A stretch of DNA of 64,000 bases. Origin: Atrina japonica (Eukaryota; Mollusca; Bivalvia; Pterioida; Pinnidae). The notes under the pieces were generated by a model. That model did not search any database. It saw nothing but the letters and a program-made list of their open reading frames with translations, and had not been told where the DNA came from. Where the stretch lies: positions 1,179,501-1,243,500 of the forward strand of contig BROG01000127.1 of NCBI GenBank assembly GCA_030159075.1, in the 5' to 3' direction. The first letter of the stretch is position 1. Each line of letters starts with the position of its first letter. The position numbers were made by a program, and so were the translations under genes. Positions 12,102 to 27,200 of the stretch are shown here, in pieces.

Positions 12102-12689
12102 CGCTTTATATTTACATCCCACTTACAGATTTATTATATCATTTAAAGTATGAAATTGACATGCGTAACTACGGCAAGTGACAGACAATGCGGTTGCTAA
12201 AGCTAAAATAGTCCCTATATTTTTCATCAACATTTCATTATCTGTTCACAAAAAATATTTAAGATTTATCAAACATTAAACAGTTTGAAAACATACGCAC
12301 TTATAATAAATTTAGAGGTGACCCACACTATTGTCGCCATGTTGTTCATTTGATTGCGAAGTTAAATGTGTACTCGTGAGATGGTGAATTGGTCAACAAT
12401 CCCGACGGAGGACGTGCATCTTGAATGCGCCAGGTACGACAGAATGTCATGATTTGGTTGTTGAACCCAATCTGGTCATGTGATGCTTTCCGAAAGAGGG
12501 AAGCATAACCCACCACTGAAACTTAAACGTGGTACTGGTAGGCCTACTGTGTGACTCTGACACGGATCTGTTGGTTATTGGCTCCCCACACTGTTTCAGA
12601 AAGAGACCTCTTTTGTTGGCCAGAACAAGAACTGTTATATGATCTGACGGAAATTTCGAACCGATGGCCACCAATGAGAATACATGTAT

Positions 12690-12795
12690 ATATGTTTACT
12701 GATGATGCACCAAATGCCGGTGAAGGGCTTCAAATTCTGGCCTATGCTCGGCACATACGGTCATTGAGCAGTGAGAAAACTATAGAGAAAATTGA
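12690..12795 (+). repeat. Fragment of a molluscan SINE-like dispersed repeat
   Basis: The block gccggtgaagggcttcaaat, then ggcctatgctcggcacatac and tcattgagcagtgag, is a repeat I recognise from many molluscan sequences. Related, more decayed stretches lie at 55680-55925 and 60800-60945. The short reading frame over it is not a gene. Confidence 0.6.
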
Positions 12796-13094
12796 CTCAA
12801 ATTTGGCACGATGCTGATTACCGGACGGAAATCGAGGTTTTTATCGAATATCTTCAGTTCAACTGATCGAATTACCTTGAAATTTTGTTTAATAATAAGT
12901 CATTTTTAGATGGAATATGACCGAATAAATTGTATTGGAAAATACAAAACAAATTGTGAATTTAAAAACTCAGTCTAAATGCTGTAATCGTGACTGCAGG
13001 TGTACCTATCCTTGGGCAGTTATAGTATTTAGGGCCTACGCAGATTTATTGACGTCACTTCCCTCCTAGTTTGTGAAAGAAAATGTTGGATGAT

Positions 13095-13820
13095 AGTGTA
13101 ACGTTTCACCCTAGTGTGAACTACACACGCACACACGGGTGAGTTACAAATATAAACAAACACAGCTCCGACTGCCCCTTTTGGTTGCAGATTTCTGTAA
13201 CTGCCAACCGGCTAACTCTTTCAGAAAATAAAACGACAATCAAATTGACTTTAGACACTAGAACATTTATTACAAAATAAATAAGAACCAAAATACCAAA
13301 AACACAAAATAGAAGTGGTGACAAAAAATAACAGGTCTAAAATTACCTGTCCGAAGGTCTAAGCCTAGGGACACTTGAACACGTGAAAAACCGATCACAT
13401 ACCGGAATACGTTTTACTGGCCACACATTGCCAAATAAAACCACCAAAATCATTCATATTTCAGTCTTCCTAAAAATAAAGTACGAAAATGAATAGTAAT
13501 TATTTTTACTTAACCCAAACTATTTCACAGGTATCTCGTGTCCCGTGTTAGACCGACGACAAAAATTACCACTTTATAAAATTATAATACAAATTAACAA
13601 AAACATTAAAACATTAAGATACACGAAAACACACACGACTATGTCCAAAATAGTCATTTAATTTGGTAGAAGTGAATGATGGCAACAGACAGGAAGGATA
13701 AGAAATAATATAAAAATGAAGTTCACCTCACACGAGCATATCAATAAGACGAAGGAAGGGAAATAGAGAGCGTAACATTGTGTCACACGTGTTTTATAAT
13801 TGAAACACTTTCCGAAGCCG
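13095..13820. repeat. Dispersed repeat of ~0.75 kb, copy 2
   Basis: This is the partner of 6540-7310 in the same orientation, with scattered substitutions and small indels. Both begin with an acgtttca.cctag block and end at acattgtgtcacac.tgttt. Confidence 0.7.
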
Positions 13821-14837
13821 ATAACATATATAACTTTTATTGAAAACCCTGTATTTCTTAAGTTCAGGGATTTATCAACGCTGTAAATATAGCGAATATT
13901 AACACCGCGAAGTATTTTGCCCACTGTACAGTATCGCCTGCCGACCGGTCTCATCCGGTACAGACAGGACAATTGTTTATCATGTTTGTCCTATGATAGT
14001 TCAGTCGCAAATTTCGTGTCAGTTTCTATATTGAATAAAGCCGTCACTGTTGCGATTTATTTGATACTTGATAATGATAGAATCAAGCTCCACTTTGAGT
14101 TTCAGATAGAAAAATATCAGTCGAGGGTGGGATGAATCAAAATATTGATTCATCACATCTGAGACTGAAATTTTTTATTTGGAAGTCAAATGTGGTGCAT
14201 GATTATTTTCTTACACATGGATTGTTTGAAATCCTGTTTGTTTACATATACATGTATTTATTAGTTTGATTTTTTTTTTCAGTAACCGCATCACTCATCC
14301 TTCTTCACCCACTGTCCGCAAACAAATATAAATCCATATTATACACACATATATTCATTTTCTATCAAACAAATTTGGTAAGATTTTTATGTAATTAATA
14401 TTTTTTAACAATGTAAAGTATCGACACGAAAATCTCCTTGATTTACCATGTTTACAAACAATGCCGACGACGTGTGTAGGGATACAAAGTGTTCTGGATC
14501 AGCAGTTCCGGATAGAATTTTGCAGTACTGGTAAAAAATTAGTCTATCTCATGTGAGAGACAATAAAAAACCGTATAAGTGGAAATTTTAGCGAAACTCA
14601 AAGTTATCGTTTTGTTTAAAAAACATTGTATATAAATTTAGCGAGAAGTAATTTTAGCGAGTTTATGATTAAAATGGATTACTCTTTCCTACGATGAGGA
14701 ATGAATTGTTAGAGATATTCAATTTTAGCGATCTCAACAATCTCACTAATAATGCCAAAATTGAATCATCGCTAAAATTTCTGTTTATATGGTACATGCG
14801 GTTTATTCATACATTTCCATAGGGACATTTGCCAGAA

Positions 14838-15030
14838 ATGACTCTTGAACCAGTTATAGTGATACATGGTGGAGCATGGGAAATGCCTGAAGACCTAGCA
14901 GCACCAAGTGTAGAGGGCATAAAGGTAGCAGCTCTCATTGGTTACAAAATACTCCGGTCCAAGGGGCGGGCAGTCGATGCAGTGGAGGCAGCTATACGCT
15001 CACTGGAAGACAATCCGGCGTTTAACGCGG
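14838..15030 (+). CDS. ASRGL1: Asparaginase copy B, exon 1
   Basis: It has 193 nt from ATG and encodes [14 protein letters not shown] through DNPAFNA. Donor G|gtaatac, leaving in phase 1. A TTG nine bases upstream is in frame but the ATG fits the family. Confidence 0.9.
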
Positions 15031-17520
15031 GTAATACGATATTATATTTAATGAACACAAAAATTGTATGGATTTAATAGAACTCTTTAATATATGATAG
15101 ACAATATGTATCATTGTTTTTACATTATATATTTTTTAATTGTTAAAATTTACTTGAAATGACGATTTATGTTTGTTGCAATAGTAACTCTATTTTTGGT
15201 ATCAAAAACTTACCAATATATTATAAACATATCAAAGGTATAGAGGCCAATTGCAAAATAAAAATAAATTGCTGCAACTGATCGTTCCGAGAGAGAAAGG
15301 GGTTTCATACAAGGCCGTATTCTAAACGTTAATGTATTTTGAAATCCGTCTAAGAGTGACCACTAGTACTGTCAAGAGATGACTATCTTAGCTTTGGGGA
15401 AAATTAGAATTAAACCGACGATTCTAATCCAAACGAATAATCAATTAAGTATGAATTAATCCGTTGATACCGAAATCCCTGGTGCTGGATGTATGTATAC
15501 CCGGTATATCAAACGGTTCAACAGCCATTGTTACGGACCTAGTAGTTGTACATATAATTAACATCATGCCTAAGTTAAAGTTTTGCAAAAATAACATTTT
15601 ATATACAACATTCTGTAATCAGCACTATTTATAGAGAAATTCAGTGGAGAAAAGTAATTGAATTATACAGATGACAAAACAAATCCAATTTATCATATTG
15701 TAAATCGCAATCGCTATTTCTAATTTAATCTATTTTTGAATGATCTTAACCGTTCATTCCTTCCCATTTACAGATTTTACATACCTACATATTTTACACA
15801 TTTGACATACATTAAAGGTAAAGATATTTATTTTATTTTAGGTACCGGGTCAGTATTAAATGCCAGCGGAGAAGTGGAAATGGATGCTGTAATCATGGAT
15901 GGAAAAAATATGTCATGCGGAGGAGTTGCATGTGTACAAAATATAAAAAATCCTATAACACTTGCTCGTGCAGTAATGGAACAGGTTATATGCCCATTGA
16001 TTTTATTATCTTTCTGAAACAGAAATATTAGTATTATTAGCAACAAAAACAAGCAAAAGGGGATTTCCAATCAGAATTTGAGCTATAGATTGTTCACATC
16101 TTTTAGCGACCTACAGCGTAGCGCTGAAAGTTTTAAACGAATCTCTAATAGTTGTTCAGCATTTCAAATTGATTATTGTGTAACACGTGGCCTTGCCATT
16201 TAATCTGATGACCTTGAAAATTAACAAACTTATTCTTCAGCATATTTGCTACCAATCATTTGGACTAACATTGATATTACAGTTTATAGTTTTTGAGCTA
16301 TTTTTAATTGAACTTTTCAAATTGAGCCGTGACTTTGACCTTTCATTCGATTACCTTGAAACTTCAACCTCGTGAAATCAATGACCAGAAAATTAGAAAG
16401 GATACTCGATCGTATTTCCGGAGATCAAGGCTTTCTTGCAAGGACGGTTGATTCCACCTAATTCACCCTCAATAACATGGAACAACATAAATTATATAGA
16501 CAAAAAACAATAAGGATCCACCACCGGGTAAAATAAAGCAGTTGAGTAGTATAATCATTGGTGACACAACTGGAACATACTCCAGACAATTTGAACGAGG
16601 AAGAAAGGTCTGCATTGCAATATATTAAAGACCGTGATGACATTGTTACTTAAAATTTTATATAAAGCTCAACTCTGACCCTACTGAGAAGTTTGTCAAT
16701 AAATTCACTGAAACTCTTAAATAAAAGCAAGATGTATGTGAAAATATCTACCACACACTTCCTCCTGTCAACTGTAAACTTGACAATTTCATATAAATTA
16801 TAAACATAATACCAAAGTCACAATGCCCAAGACGATATTTTCTGTCAATTATACTTCATCAGTTGAGCTCCACTTTAAAATGGATGCTTATTTTCTAAAG
16901 AAAAAGTGGTATCATAAAAGGCCAAATAATAACTCTAGCTGTATAACCAAAATCCGTCTTAGAGTAAAGTAAAAGATGACTATCATAGCTTTAGAATAAT
17001 TTAGAATTTAAACGGTGTTACAGAGCGAAATGTTACTTTAATATAAGATTACCACCTGGTACCGAAATACAAGGTACTAGGTTAATGTATACCCTCGGGG
17101 ACCCAAATGGTCCACCAGCAGTGGCAACGACCTAGTGGTTGTAAATATAATGAACACAATACCAAAGTTATAATACACAAGACGATCGTTTCTGTCAATT
17201 AGACAGTTCCACTCTAAAATAGATGTTTATTTTCTAAAGAGAAGGTGGTATCATACAATATCAAAAATATATTTCCCAAAATCCATAGGATATGTTTGGC
17301 CGTCAAATCATAAGTGCTACTGGACATCCCACGGATAAGATATCGGAATTCGCTGTTTTACATCTTTACAAAGTTTACCATTATATTTGAAGGAAATTCT
17401 ACAATGCACATAAACTGCGTCTACCACATCACCTGCAAAGTTTGCCAGACACAATATTATGGTGAAACTGGAGACCTCCGAAGATGCATCAATAATAACC
17501 AGGCTACCATTAAAACTAAA

Positions 17521-17605
<85 letters not shown>

Positions 17606-20600
17606 AAGCTTCCAAAAACTAAATTGGTGTACCAAAGTTTCTTTTGTTGATACAAATCTAAGGGACATCTGATTCTAGTACCATGTCATGTAAAGAAATA
17701 TTTTTACCAGTGAATTAATCACAATGTCTACTCACATTAATATAGGTGAAAACCCACATTCCGGAATTTTTTTTCCATTTTTGAAATTCTTACAAACCTC
17801 CACTAAAGCAGTGTATTTGAATAAAATGATCACTTGGGACATTTTCTACACGGATTCTAAGACAATTTTAGAAGTATCATTCTCTCCCCTAGAATGAATC
17901 ACAATGAGAAGATGTTTATTTGTTTGCGATTTGTATTTGTTTTTAAAAGATCTCTTCTTGTAGTAGATATTGTTTACGGGATATCTTAGCTGATGTATCA
18001 AGTCCCATTCTCCAACTGCTACTATCCATTTTGCCTCCATTAATACCTCTAGATCCCTACAACATCTCAATAATGTTTCTCGACCTTCTAAACCTGCTAA
18101 TCTAGGGTATATCCCAAATGTCAATTGCTTTTCGGCAATTCTTTCGAATTTTTTGTTCTTGTTGTCTTTTTGCTTGATTTCTGGAAGGCTCAAGGGAATC
18201 TCGGAGTAACCGGATTTCCGACAGAGCTTATCCAAATTGAAATGAGAGTCTGTTACTTTAAATTTTACCGTTTCCTTGAAGTTTATAAAGTCCTTTGATA
18301 GTTCTAACCATGATATAATACGTGCTAAGATTTCCCAGTGTGAAAAAGCATATGTATTGTCCGTAGGCATATGCAGGTTAGTCCCAGATCTTTCTGGTTG
18401 TTTGCAATATTTGTTAAGAACATCTATTAATTTTATATCTCCTTTTTGAAAAACAGATTTCATCCATTCCACTAAAATGCCTTTATCTAAGACGACTATC
18501 TTCTATGTGATTCATTGTTGATCGCCGTCTCATCTAGATTCTCTGGTACCTGTTTCAATTCTTCAGTGTCGTTTATCATCAACCGATCAGCTATAGTATC
18601 TCTGGAAGTTCTCAGAGTATCCGACTTGCTTCATGGGGTATTAAAATTGAAGAATATAAAAATTTCAGATATCAAAGTATAAATCAATAGAATGTCCAGG
18701 ACATAGATACAAATCCGGTAAAAATGGACAAACACGGACCTCTGGAAACCAAGAGGTGGGATCAGGTGCCATGGAGGAGTAAGCATCCCCTGTCGACCGG
18801 TCACACCCGCCGTGAGTCCACAGTCAAGTCCAATGAAACACGTGAGGAGTGTATCCTCGTCACAATTGGTACAGACGTCTCAACAACCGCCAACAAAAAG
18901 GCAACTCAACATTTCACTTAGTGAAACAGAGTAGTCGCAAACAAGACTATTATACCGACAGTAAAATTTGCGGAACGTTGACATTAAACGCGGTTTTCGA
19001 TATCCATGTGTCAATAATTTGTCAGTGAGTAGTTTACCTCTGTATATGAAATCTTCATATGTTGTTCACGCCCTGGCATATCGGATCATTTGTGAAATAT
19101 AAACTCCATATGCGGGTGACTGAGGGATATTACTACTTAAATGTGGAAAATTTACGATGGGAAAGCCGAAATCGTCGCGTTTATCGTATAGCTTAGTTGC
19201 TAATTTCCCGTCTGTGTTTATATTAAGTAAAATGTCTAAGTATGAAGCGTGTGTGCTTGATTCTGTTGTATCTTTAATTTCTAGTTTGCTGGGATATATC
19301 GCATTGACATATGTATGAAAATTGTCATTATTAATTGACAAAACGTCGTCGATATATCTAAATGTCAATTTAAAGGACACCGCTAACTTTTTCTTCTTTT
19401 GTTTCAGCAGTTTCTAAATGAAGTCTGTTTCGTATGAATAAAGCAACAGGTCGGCCAATAAGGAGCACAATTGGTTCCCATAGGAATGCCGACAGTTTGT
19501 TGAAAGTCTCCGAACATTACAAATATATTGTCTATTAGAAATTCCAGCATGTTTTTTATATCAACTTCAGTATATTTATGTGTAGAATCAGAGTGGTGTT
19601 TGACGAAATAAGTATCCTGATAGCCAATCACTAATTATTTAAATTTTCGGGTACCACCTTTAGTGAAAAAGCAGTTGTCTATGATGCTGAAAAGTCTTTC
19701 TTTTAATTTTTTATGTGGAATAGTAGTGTAAAGAGTAGAGAAGTTATAAGTTTTGATACTGTGAATTCGAGAAAAATTGTGTGCCTTCAAATTTTCTAAA
19801 AGCTGTTTGGAATTTTTAAGTATCCACATCTGATTTACACCACTTCTGGAATAAGCAACTGTACAGTATTGTTGAAGTTTCTCTTTAATGGCTGTCAATA
19901 TCTTGGTAAGGAGTAAAGATAAAGGTTTGGTAGAACATTTGCTGGATCCTGCTATGTATCTTTGCTTATATGGTTTTTATGAAGTTTAGGTATCCAGTAT
20001 AAATGTGGTAGCTCGAAATCTGTATCCGTTGTATGTATATCAAATGAGCGTAATACGGACACGTGATTTTGAAGGATCTCGTCCTTTGAAAGTGAGCTAC
20101 GTGTGTATGTAGGATTTCCAGAATTCGTATTAAACCCAAGTTCTTCTAATAAACAATTATAGTAATGTGCCTTACAAATAAAAACTATATTATTTGAGGC
20201 TTTGTCTGCTGGTACCAGTACACATTGGTCATGTAACCTATCCAGTTCAGTTACTACTTCTGGATCATTAAATACAGAGGGATAACGTGTTTTCATTGTC
20301 CCTAGAACTGAGAAAAAACCCAGATCTTCTTCTTCCTCAATGTTCTTGCTTAATTTTCCACCCCGAATGACTTCTGTTATAGTTTGAGATCATACGTACA
20401 TTTCTGACCAAACGTTTATCTAGCTATTCTATGGACTGTATATATTGTTTCAGCGAGACCATGTATATACTCAAGGGGGTTCCTTTTCTCTAGAAGTTTC
20501 CACAACAGTGCCGAAAATGAATTCAGTTGGTTATGTGACTTCCCTACCTAACATCATGTGATTTGGTGGGAATCTAGTGTTACGATTCAGGGTTGATCGT

Positions 20601-23600
20601 ATAGCTCCAGCTAACTGTTGTAAGAATTGATAACAAGTCGCATAATTTCCTCATCAAGTTCCAATCTTCGTTTTTTCCTTGGTCTGTTTGCAGCTCAAGA
20701 GGGCAACATAAAAGTGAAATAAACTTTACTTATAGTGTGTGGATGTTGGTTGGACATGACTTGGCACTCCACGCATTTCGTGAATTGATCTACTATAACA
20801 GGGTGTTTAAAAAACATGTCCCCACTTCAAATGTCCATAACTTTGCGCAGACACATGATAATTTAAAATTTGGAAGTTCAATAGAAAGAGAATTTAATTG
20901 AAAATTTATGATTACTTAAGCCTAAAACCTATGAGATCAGAACTTATTCTATGACGTCATCGATGACATCATCATAAATTACCACTATTTGGTTTTACTA
21001 CCAAAATGGATGACATGAGCATGAAGAACCTTCACCGTGCTAGTTGGCATTCTAAATTGTTGAAACTCAGTAGCCAAATTAGGCTGTTGTGATCTGTCCT
21101 AACTATGAAAAGGCGACCAAGTAAATAATGTCTAAATTGTCGTGTGAAGACAATGATAACGAGTAACTCTTTCTGTGTTGTACAATATGCTCTCTGTATC
21201 GGAGATAAAACTTTGCTTGTGAAACATAGTGTGTTCTTTTCCCTCTTGTTCTTGACTTAGTTCTGATCCTAGAGAAAAGTTAGAAGTAGGGTGGGACGTT
21301 CAGGATTTTTTTTCGATTCGCTTCGGTTCGTTTTTTTCTGCTTCGGTTTTGGTTTTTTTTTTTCGGTAAAGTTCATCTTACAACTGACTCTTGGATTCCA
21401 AGTGCAACCACAGAAGTGTAAACACAATCTAGAACGCATGTCAGTCGGCTGGCACAAATTTCTAACCCAAATACAAGACCATGTGGTGTTCTTGTTCATA
21501 TCTCTACATTACACTCTAATGATCCTATTGGAAATATATAAACCTGTGCATGTCATTGCAAAAGTTATATTTCTAACAAGCTATTGATCAATAATACAGC
21601 AATACATTGTAATTTGCTTATGTGGAACATTTGCGTCCAAAATATACTCTCCTTTTAAATTGTAGGAGAAATGTGTTGTTTTGCTGTGTAATTCACTTAG
21701 TTGACTAACAAATTTTAATCATCATGCTCATGAGATCTACATCTACATGTATACATCTATGGATTTATATTTCTGAAAAAATATTTATGAGATTGAGAGG
21801 GTATAGAATACCACAGGCTGGGGTTCACGGATCAACTTTCAAAATCCTGGCCTTTTACAATACAGTAGAGTAAATCCGTAGATGTGTAGAGAGAGTAAAC
21901 GCTGTCATGTGTATATTTGAAAAAGTTGCCTACTCACTAATGTTGATTATTCATATTTGTCATCGGCTTCTGGTCTGAGGTTGAAATATCTCACACGAAA
22001 GTAACTCGAATTAGTCAAGTCCTCTCTGTTTCCGATTCTCCATTTTTTCGAGGAATAAAGTGATCGTAGTGAGCGGAATGTAACGGCTGTTTAACAGCAC
22101 GAAATAGTCGCTTCCTATTAGCCACCATTTGCAATTAATACTGATAGCAGTAAACACCTTACAAGACACAATATTACGAAAAAGTTATTTAGGGGCTGGA
22201 TATTTAACACATCTATGTTCAACATCATTCATGTTATTTTATATTCTGATAAAGAATGTTACGTGTTGTATTAGACGTATTGCCATTTGTTCAAGCAAAA
22301 AACATTTCCTTTAGGTCATTAGAAGGACTTTTTGAATAATATTTTTTAATCTAATCGAACCGCGGTCCGTCGATTTTTAACCGAATCGTTACACCCCAAG
22401 TTAGAGGCGACTGTATCGTATATCAAGGTTCCTCCTGAGTGTGGATAAACCAAACTGATTGCATTTGTTAGTAGTTTTTTAATGTGTTGAATGCTTTTTG
22501 GTGTATAGAAGACAATTGGAACTCAATTTTTCCAGTGGAACAGCTACGTCTGCAAAAGGTTTTATGTGGTCTCAGTGAGAATTCAGAAAACCCTAGGAAA
22601 GACTCAACCTCCTATTTGTTTCTGGGTATAGGGCAGTTCTTAACTGTTTCTACAATTTCTGGATTTACGGAAACACCACTGAAATTAATTATTATCCTTA
22701 AAAGTTTGACTTCATTCTGAAATAAATGGCATATTTTAGGTTTAAGTTTCAGGCTGTACCGTGTAAACCGTGTAAAAATTTTATGGGGATTCCCATGGCA
22801 ATAAAGTGGATTACCCTGCAAAAAGTTGCTGAACTACTGCATAAACCAAATGGAAGTGTTCTCTGTTAAAAAGTCCATGTTTGTAATAAAAGTAGTTTAA
22901 TGTAAATATTCTGCGCTGACTTCTACCTACCAATATTCTGCTGCCATATCCGGTGTACTAATGTATTTGTTTCCAACAAGGGCATCTATACAACTGTTGA
23001 TCTGTGGTAGGGAAAAGCATCCTTCACAGTTATCCTGTAATCAATACAATATTGCAGACTACCATATTTTTGTGCCAAAACGGTTAACCCAGCCCATTCC
23101 GAGATGGATAGATGATATATATAACAACTATTGACTATGGTATTCTTCCTCTCTTTCAAATCGAAGTGGAGTTCTTCGCATATGTTGGCATATTGGTTTT
23201 GAATCCGCGGTTCCAATTTGATGCTTAACATTTCCATTACATAGTCCTAGATCTAAATCGTTTTTGCAAACACTTCTTTGTGGTCGAATAACATTTGTGC
23301 AACTTGTATTGTTTGTTCATTATCAAGGTGTTCAATTGATCAGTCAAAGAGTAATGTAGATGTTGTGGTAATTTTCCTCTCCAGCTTTATATATCCTCTT
23401 GTAGTAAGACTTGTATAAACGTCTTTTTATTGAGGACATATATCATTTGATATTGTCGTTAATTTGTCTATTTTTAAAAAAATGATATTTAGGGAAATTA
23501 TCCGTGCAGATGTAAAAAAAGGCTGAATGATCATATAAAACAAAATACTCGACTTCAGACTGTGACCTTTCAGAAAACCAAAATCAAATTTGCTCTGGCT

Positions 23601-23739
23601 TTAGCAGTAACGCAGTTACTGAAACATTTCGATAAAAACTCACTTTAGTAATTGACCCTAATGATGATAATGAGGATGATTTGTGATGGATAAAACATCT
23701 TGTATAACTGTATTTTTTATTTAATCTTTGTATAGTGTC

Positions 23740-23833
<94 letters not shown>

Positions 23834-24165
23834 ATTACTTTGCCCATAGAACCAATAGTATATAATGTAAAGAAAACAAAAGAATTTATACTTCGATTTC
23901 ACACATTAGACAGATCACGTGTTACTGGCCGGGAAGGGAGCTAATCAATTTGCAGTTGAAATCGGATCCGAAATAATCCCTCCTGAACAGCTTGTGACAG
24001 AAGAGGTACAGACATTGCTGGAAAGATTTAAGAAATGCAGGTCAAATGTTCATATGCTATTTAGAAACAGGTAATAAAACAGTTTGGACGACTTGAATCG
24101 GCAGGATACAATGTCATGTCGGTTTTATGTTCGAACACAAAAACAAAAGATTAATTCCTTTGATG

Positions 24166-24248
<83 letters not shown>

Positions 24249-27200
24249 GACTAAGTAGTTAGACGATTCATCAGACGTTTCCATGATTTGCCTAAATATG
24301 ACCCTACTTATAACAAGCATAAACCAGGCGAACTATATGGTCTCCCTTCGCGACCAATTTTTGTATATGCATACCACACTGGACCTGACCTTATTTTTAG
24401 AAATATATAGGAATATACGAATTGTATGCCTGTGTATAGCTCTTCTGTTATTGTACATCAAGTAGTAGAAAAAATCGAAACAAATTTTGGTAAACACAGG
24501 TAAATTAATGCTCCTTTATAATATCAAATTTATACTAACATGGTATCCTTTATACTCTATTTAGAGGTTTTCAAGGACACGACACAGTGGGTGCAGTGGC
24601 ACTTGATACTGAGGGTAATGTTGCATATGGTACCTCAACGGGTGGAATAACTGCAAAACATCCAGGTCGGGTGGGAGACAGCCCAATAATAGGTATGATA
24701 TTATAGCAAAACTATAACTGAAATACAGTCCTAAAGCATACATCCTCGCCCCACATTAATTTTGCCCTAATTTAACTAGTCGACATGTAATAAAAATGGT
24801 TCCAATTTTATCTCTCTCTTGAATGCGAAAAGACCGAACATTAATAAGAAGCGAAAATTTATGGGTATACAGTATGCAATATGACATCAAATGATATTGT
24901 AGTAGTTGAAATAGTATTATAATAGTAAGAACTTAGTAGTAGTTGAAATGGTTTTATTCTTTCTTTCGTCATGGGCATTTGTTTTTGGACTCTTTTTTTA
25001 AATTATAATTTTGGTATTGTAAATGATATTAGTAATAGAACGGAAGTACCGGTAGCATTAGTTATGCTAGAAGTGGTAGTAATGATACATTTAGTTATAC
25101 CATAGCAGTATAATGGGAACAGTAGGCCTAGTAGCAGCAGTTAAAATACTGTATACCTGGAAACCTTTGCTGCCGTGTAATTTTCGCCATTTCGCCCCGA
25201 GTTGAGAGGGTATATTTAAAACGAAGGAGAAACTTTCAAGCTAATACATAATTGGAATATGGTCATTCATGATATCCATAAGACAATGGTGATATAGGGC
25301 GAATTTAAGACCGGGTGAAATGTTGTAAAAGGGCGAAAATAACCATAAACGAAAAATTCAGTAGTAGAAGTATTGGTAATAATGATTTTAGTGTTTTACG
25401 CCACACTCAACAATTTTCCAGTTGCCGGTATATGGTGACGATAAGTTTTTAATGGTGGAAAGAGACCCGGTTACCCGGGAAGAGACCACTGGCCTTCCGC
25501 AAGTAAACTGGCAAACTTTCTCACAAAAATTAGGTTCCAGCGGGACTCGAACTTACGCTGTTAGGAAGGATAATAATGATATATGTAGCAGTGTATTTTA
25601 CGGTTATTAAGTAGCATAATAGTAGATAGAACTTTGCGGTAGTTATAGTAGTAGACGTAGTGGTAATAATATATGTAGCAGAGTACTGAATGGTTGAAGT
25701 AGCATGATAGAAGACAGAACTTTGCGGTAAGTATAGTAGTAGACGCAGTGGTAATAATGATATATGTAGCAGAGTGCTTAACGGTTGAAGTAGCATGATA
25801 GAAGACAGAACTTTGCGGTAAGTATAGTAGTAGACGCAGTGATAATAATAACTCATAACGTGAAAGATGCAATGTATCTTTTAATTATTGCTACATGTCC
25901 GTAAAAAAATGAAGCAAACCCCTGTATACATAATAAGAATGAAGATTCGAAACTCACAGTTCAATAGAATACGACAAATTAGATATACAAACGGTCTCAA
26001 CGCGAAGAACAATTGCGAATACCAAATGGGATGGGACTAGGTGTCCGGAAGGAGTCAGCGCCCGTGTTAGCATGTCACACACGTCGCAAATGTTACATGG
26101 AAACCTCTCGAGTTCGGTGAAAAGGTCAAGCTCGGTGAAAATGTCATCATCGTTTAAGATCTGATTGGCGAAAAGGAGTCACTGTATATGGTCGTGTTCC
26201 ATAATACTGTCTAACATCAAAGAGAGGGGGAGTGTTCGCAAATTATTATTTTTAGGTATTTGTCTACACAGACAAAAATAATGTAAGAATAGATAAAAGT
26301 TTTAAATATTCCTACGGTGTGTTCATACAGATCAACGTGTATAAAATATGTATGGGCATTAGATACGGTGAACAAATGTCCTACCTCTACCTGATGTCCA
26401 GGATAATAAGCAGTAGAAATTCGGAATTTTCCCATACGTCATATTTTAATCATATGCTGTAGCAGGTGAGAAGAGTTAGGATTAGGACATTGTAAATTCA
26501 AGGGTTTTTGCAGATTCGTTGTCTCAATGTTAGCTTCATTTTAAAATAAATATATTCATCGTTATGTTTTCTAGGAGCTGGTGGTTATGCCGATAACAAA
26601 AGTGGGGCAGTCTCCACAACTGGACATGGGGAATCAATTATCAAAGTATGTCTTGCAAGACAGATTATCCATCTTATAGAACAAGGTAAGCATAGATTAC
26701 GTTTGGCATAAATATCTATGATTAATGTGTGGTTGTTATTTACCAAACAAATCTTTTGAATTTTGAACAATGTTTAATTTCTCAGTTATATGGTGGTGGT
26801 CATTTTTATGGCAGAGGAGATAATCCGGATACAATGTATCTGGGAAGAGACAAGTAATCTGGCAAACTTTGACACAAAAATCAGCTTTGATTCCAATGGG
26901 ACTCGAACCTGCACGAACCTGAGATCATTTCATGGTTTAAAGTGCGATGCTCTAACCACTTGGCCACGGACCCCCCCTCCCCCCGAAAACCCCAAATCTT
27001 TCAGATATAAGTGTTGCACTACCTGTCGATTAATGTTGATTGTCAACAATTAGCATGCCGGTGCAGCGAAACTGTGTGATTGAATCCTGTTTTTAATACA
27101 ATAAGTACATGTATACAAGTTTCAAAATCAAACTCATTATATCTAAAGTCACTCATCTCGTTTTTACTAGAATTACATAAGAAGGTAAAATCACACCAGT

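Noticed and set aside
12447..12817. Possible DIRS/Gypsy-type fragment (LLAPHTVSERDLFCWPEQEL)
   Set aside because: A faint resemblance in one short stretch only. The following part is plainly a SINE-like repeat, so no retroelement call was made.
17317..17655. Reading frames with long Tyr-Ile runs (also at 23584-23944, 24114-24320, 45899-46213)
   Set aside because: They are translations of (TA)n microsatellites.
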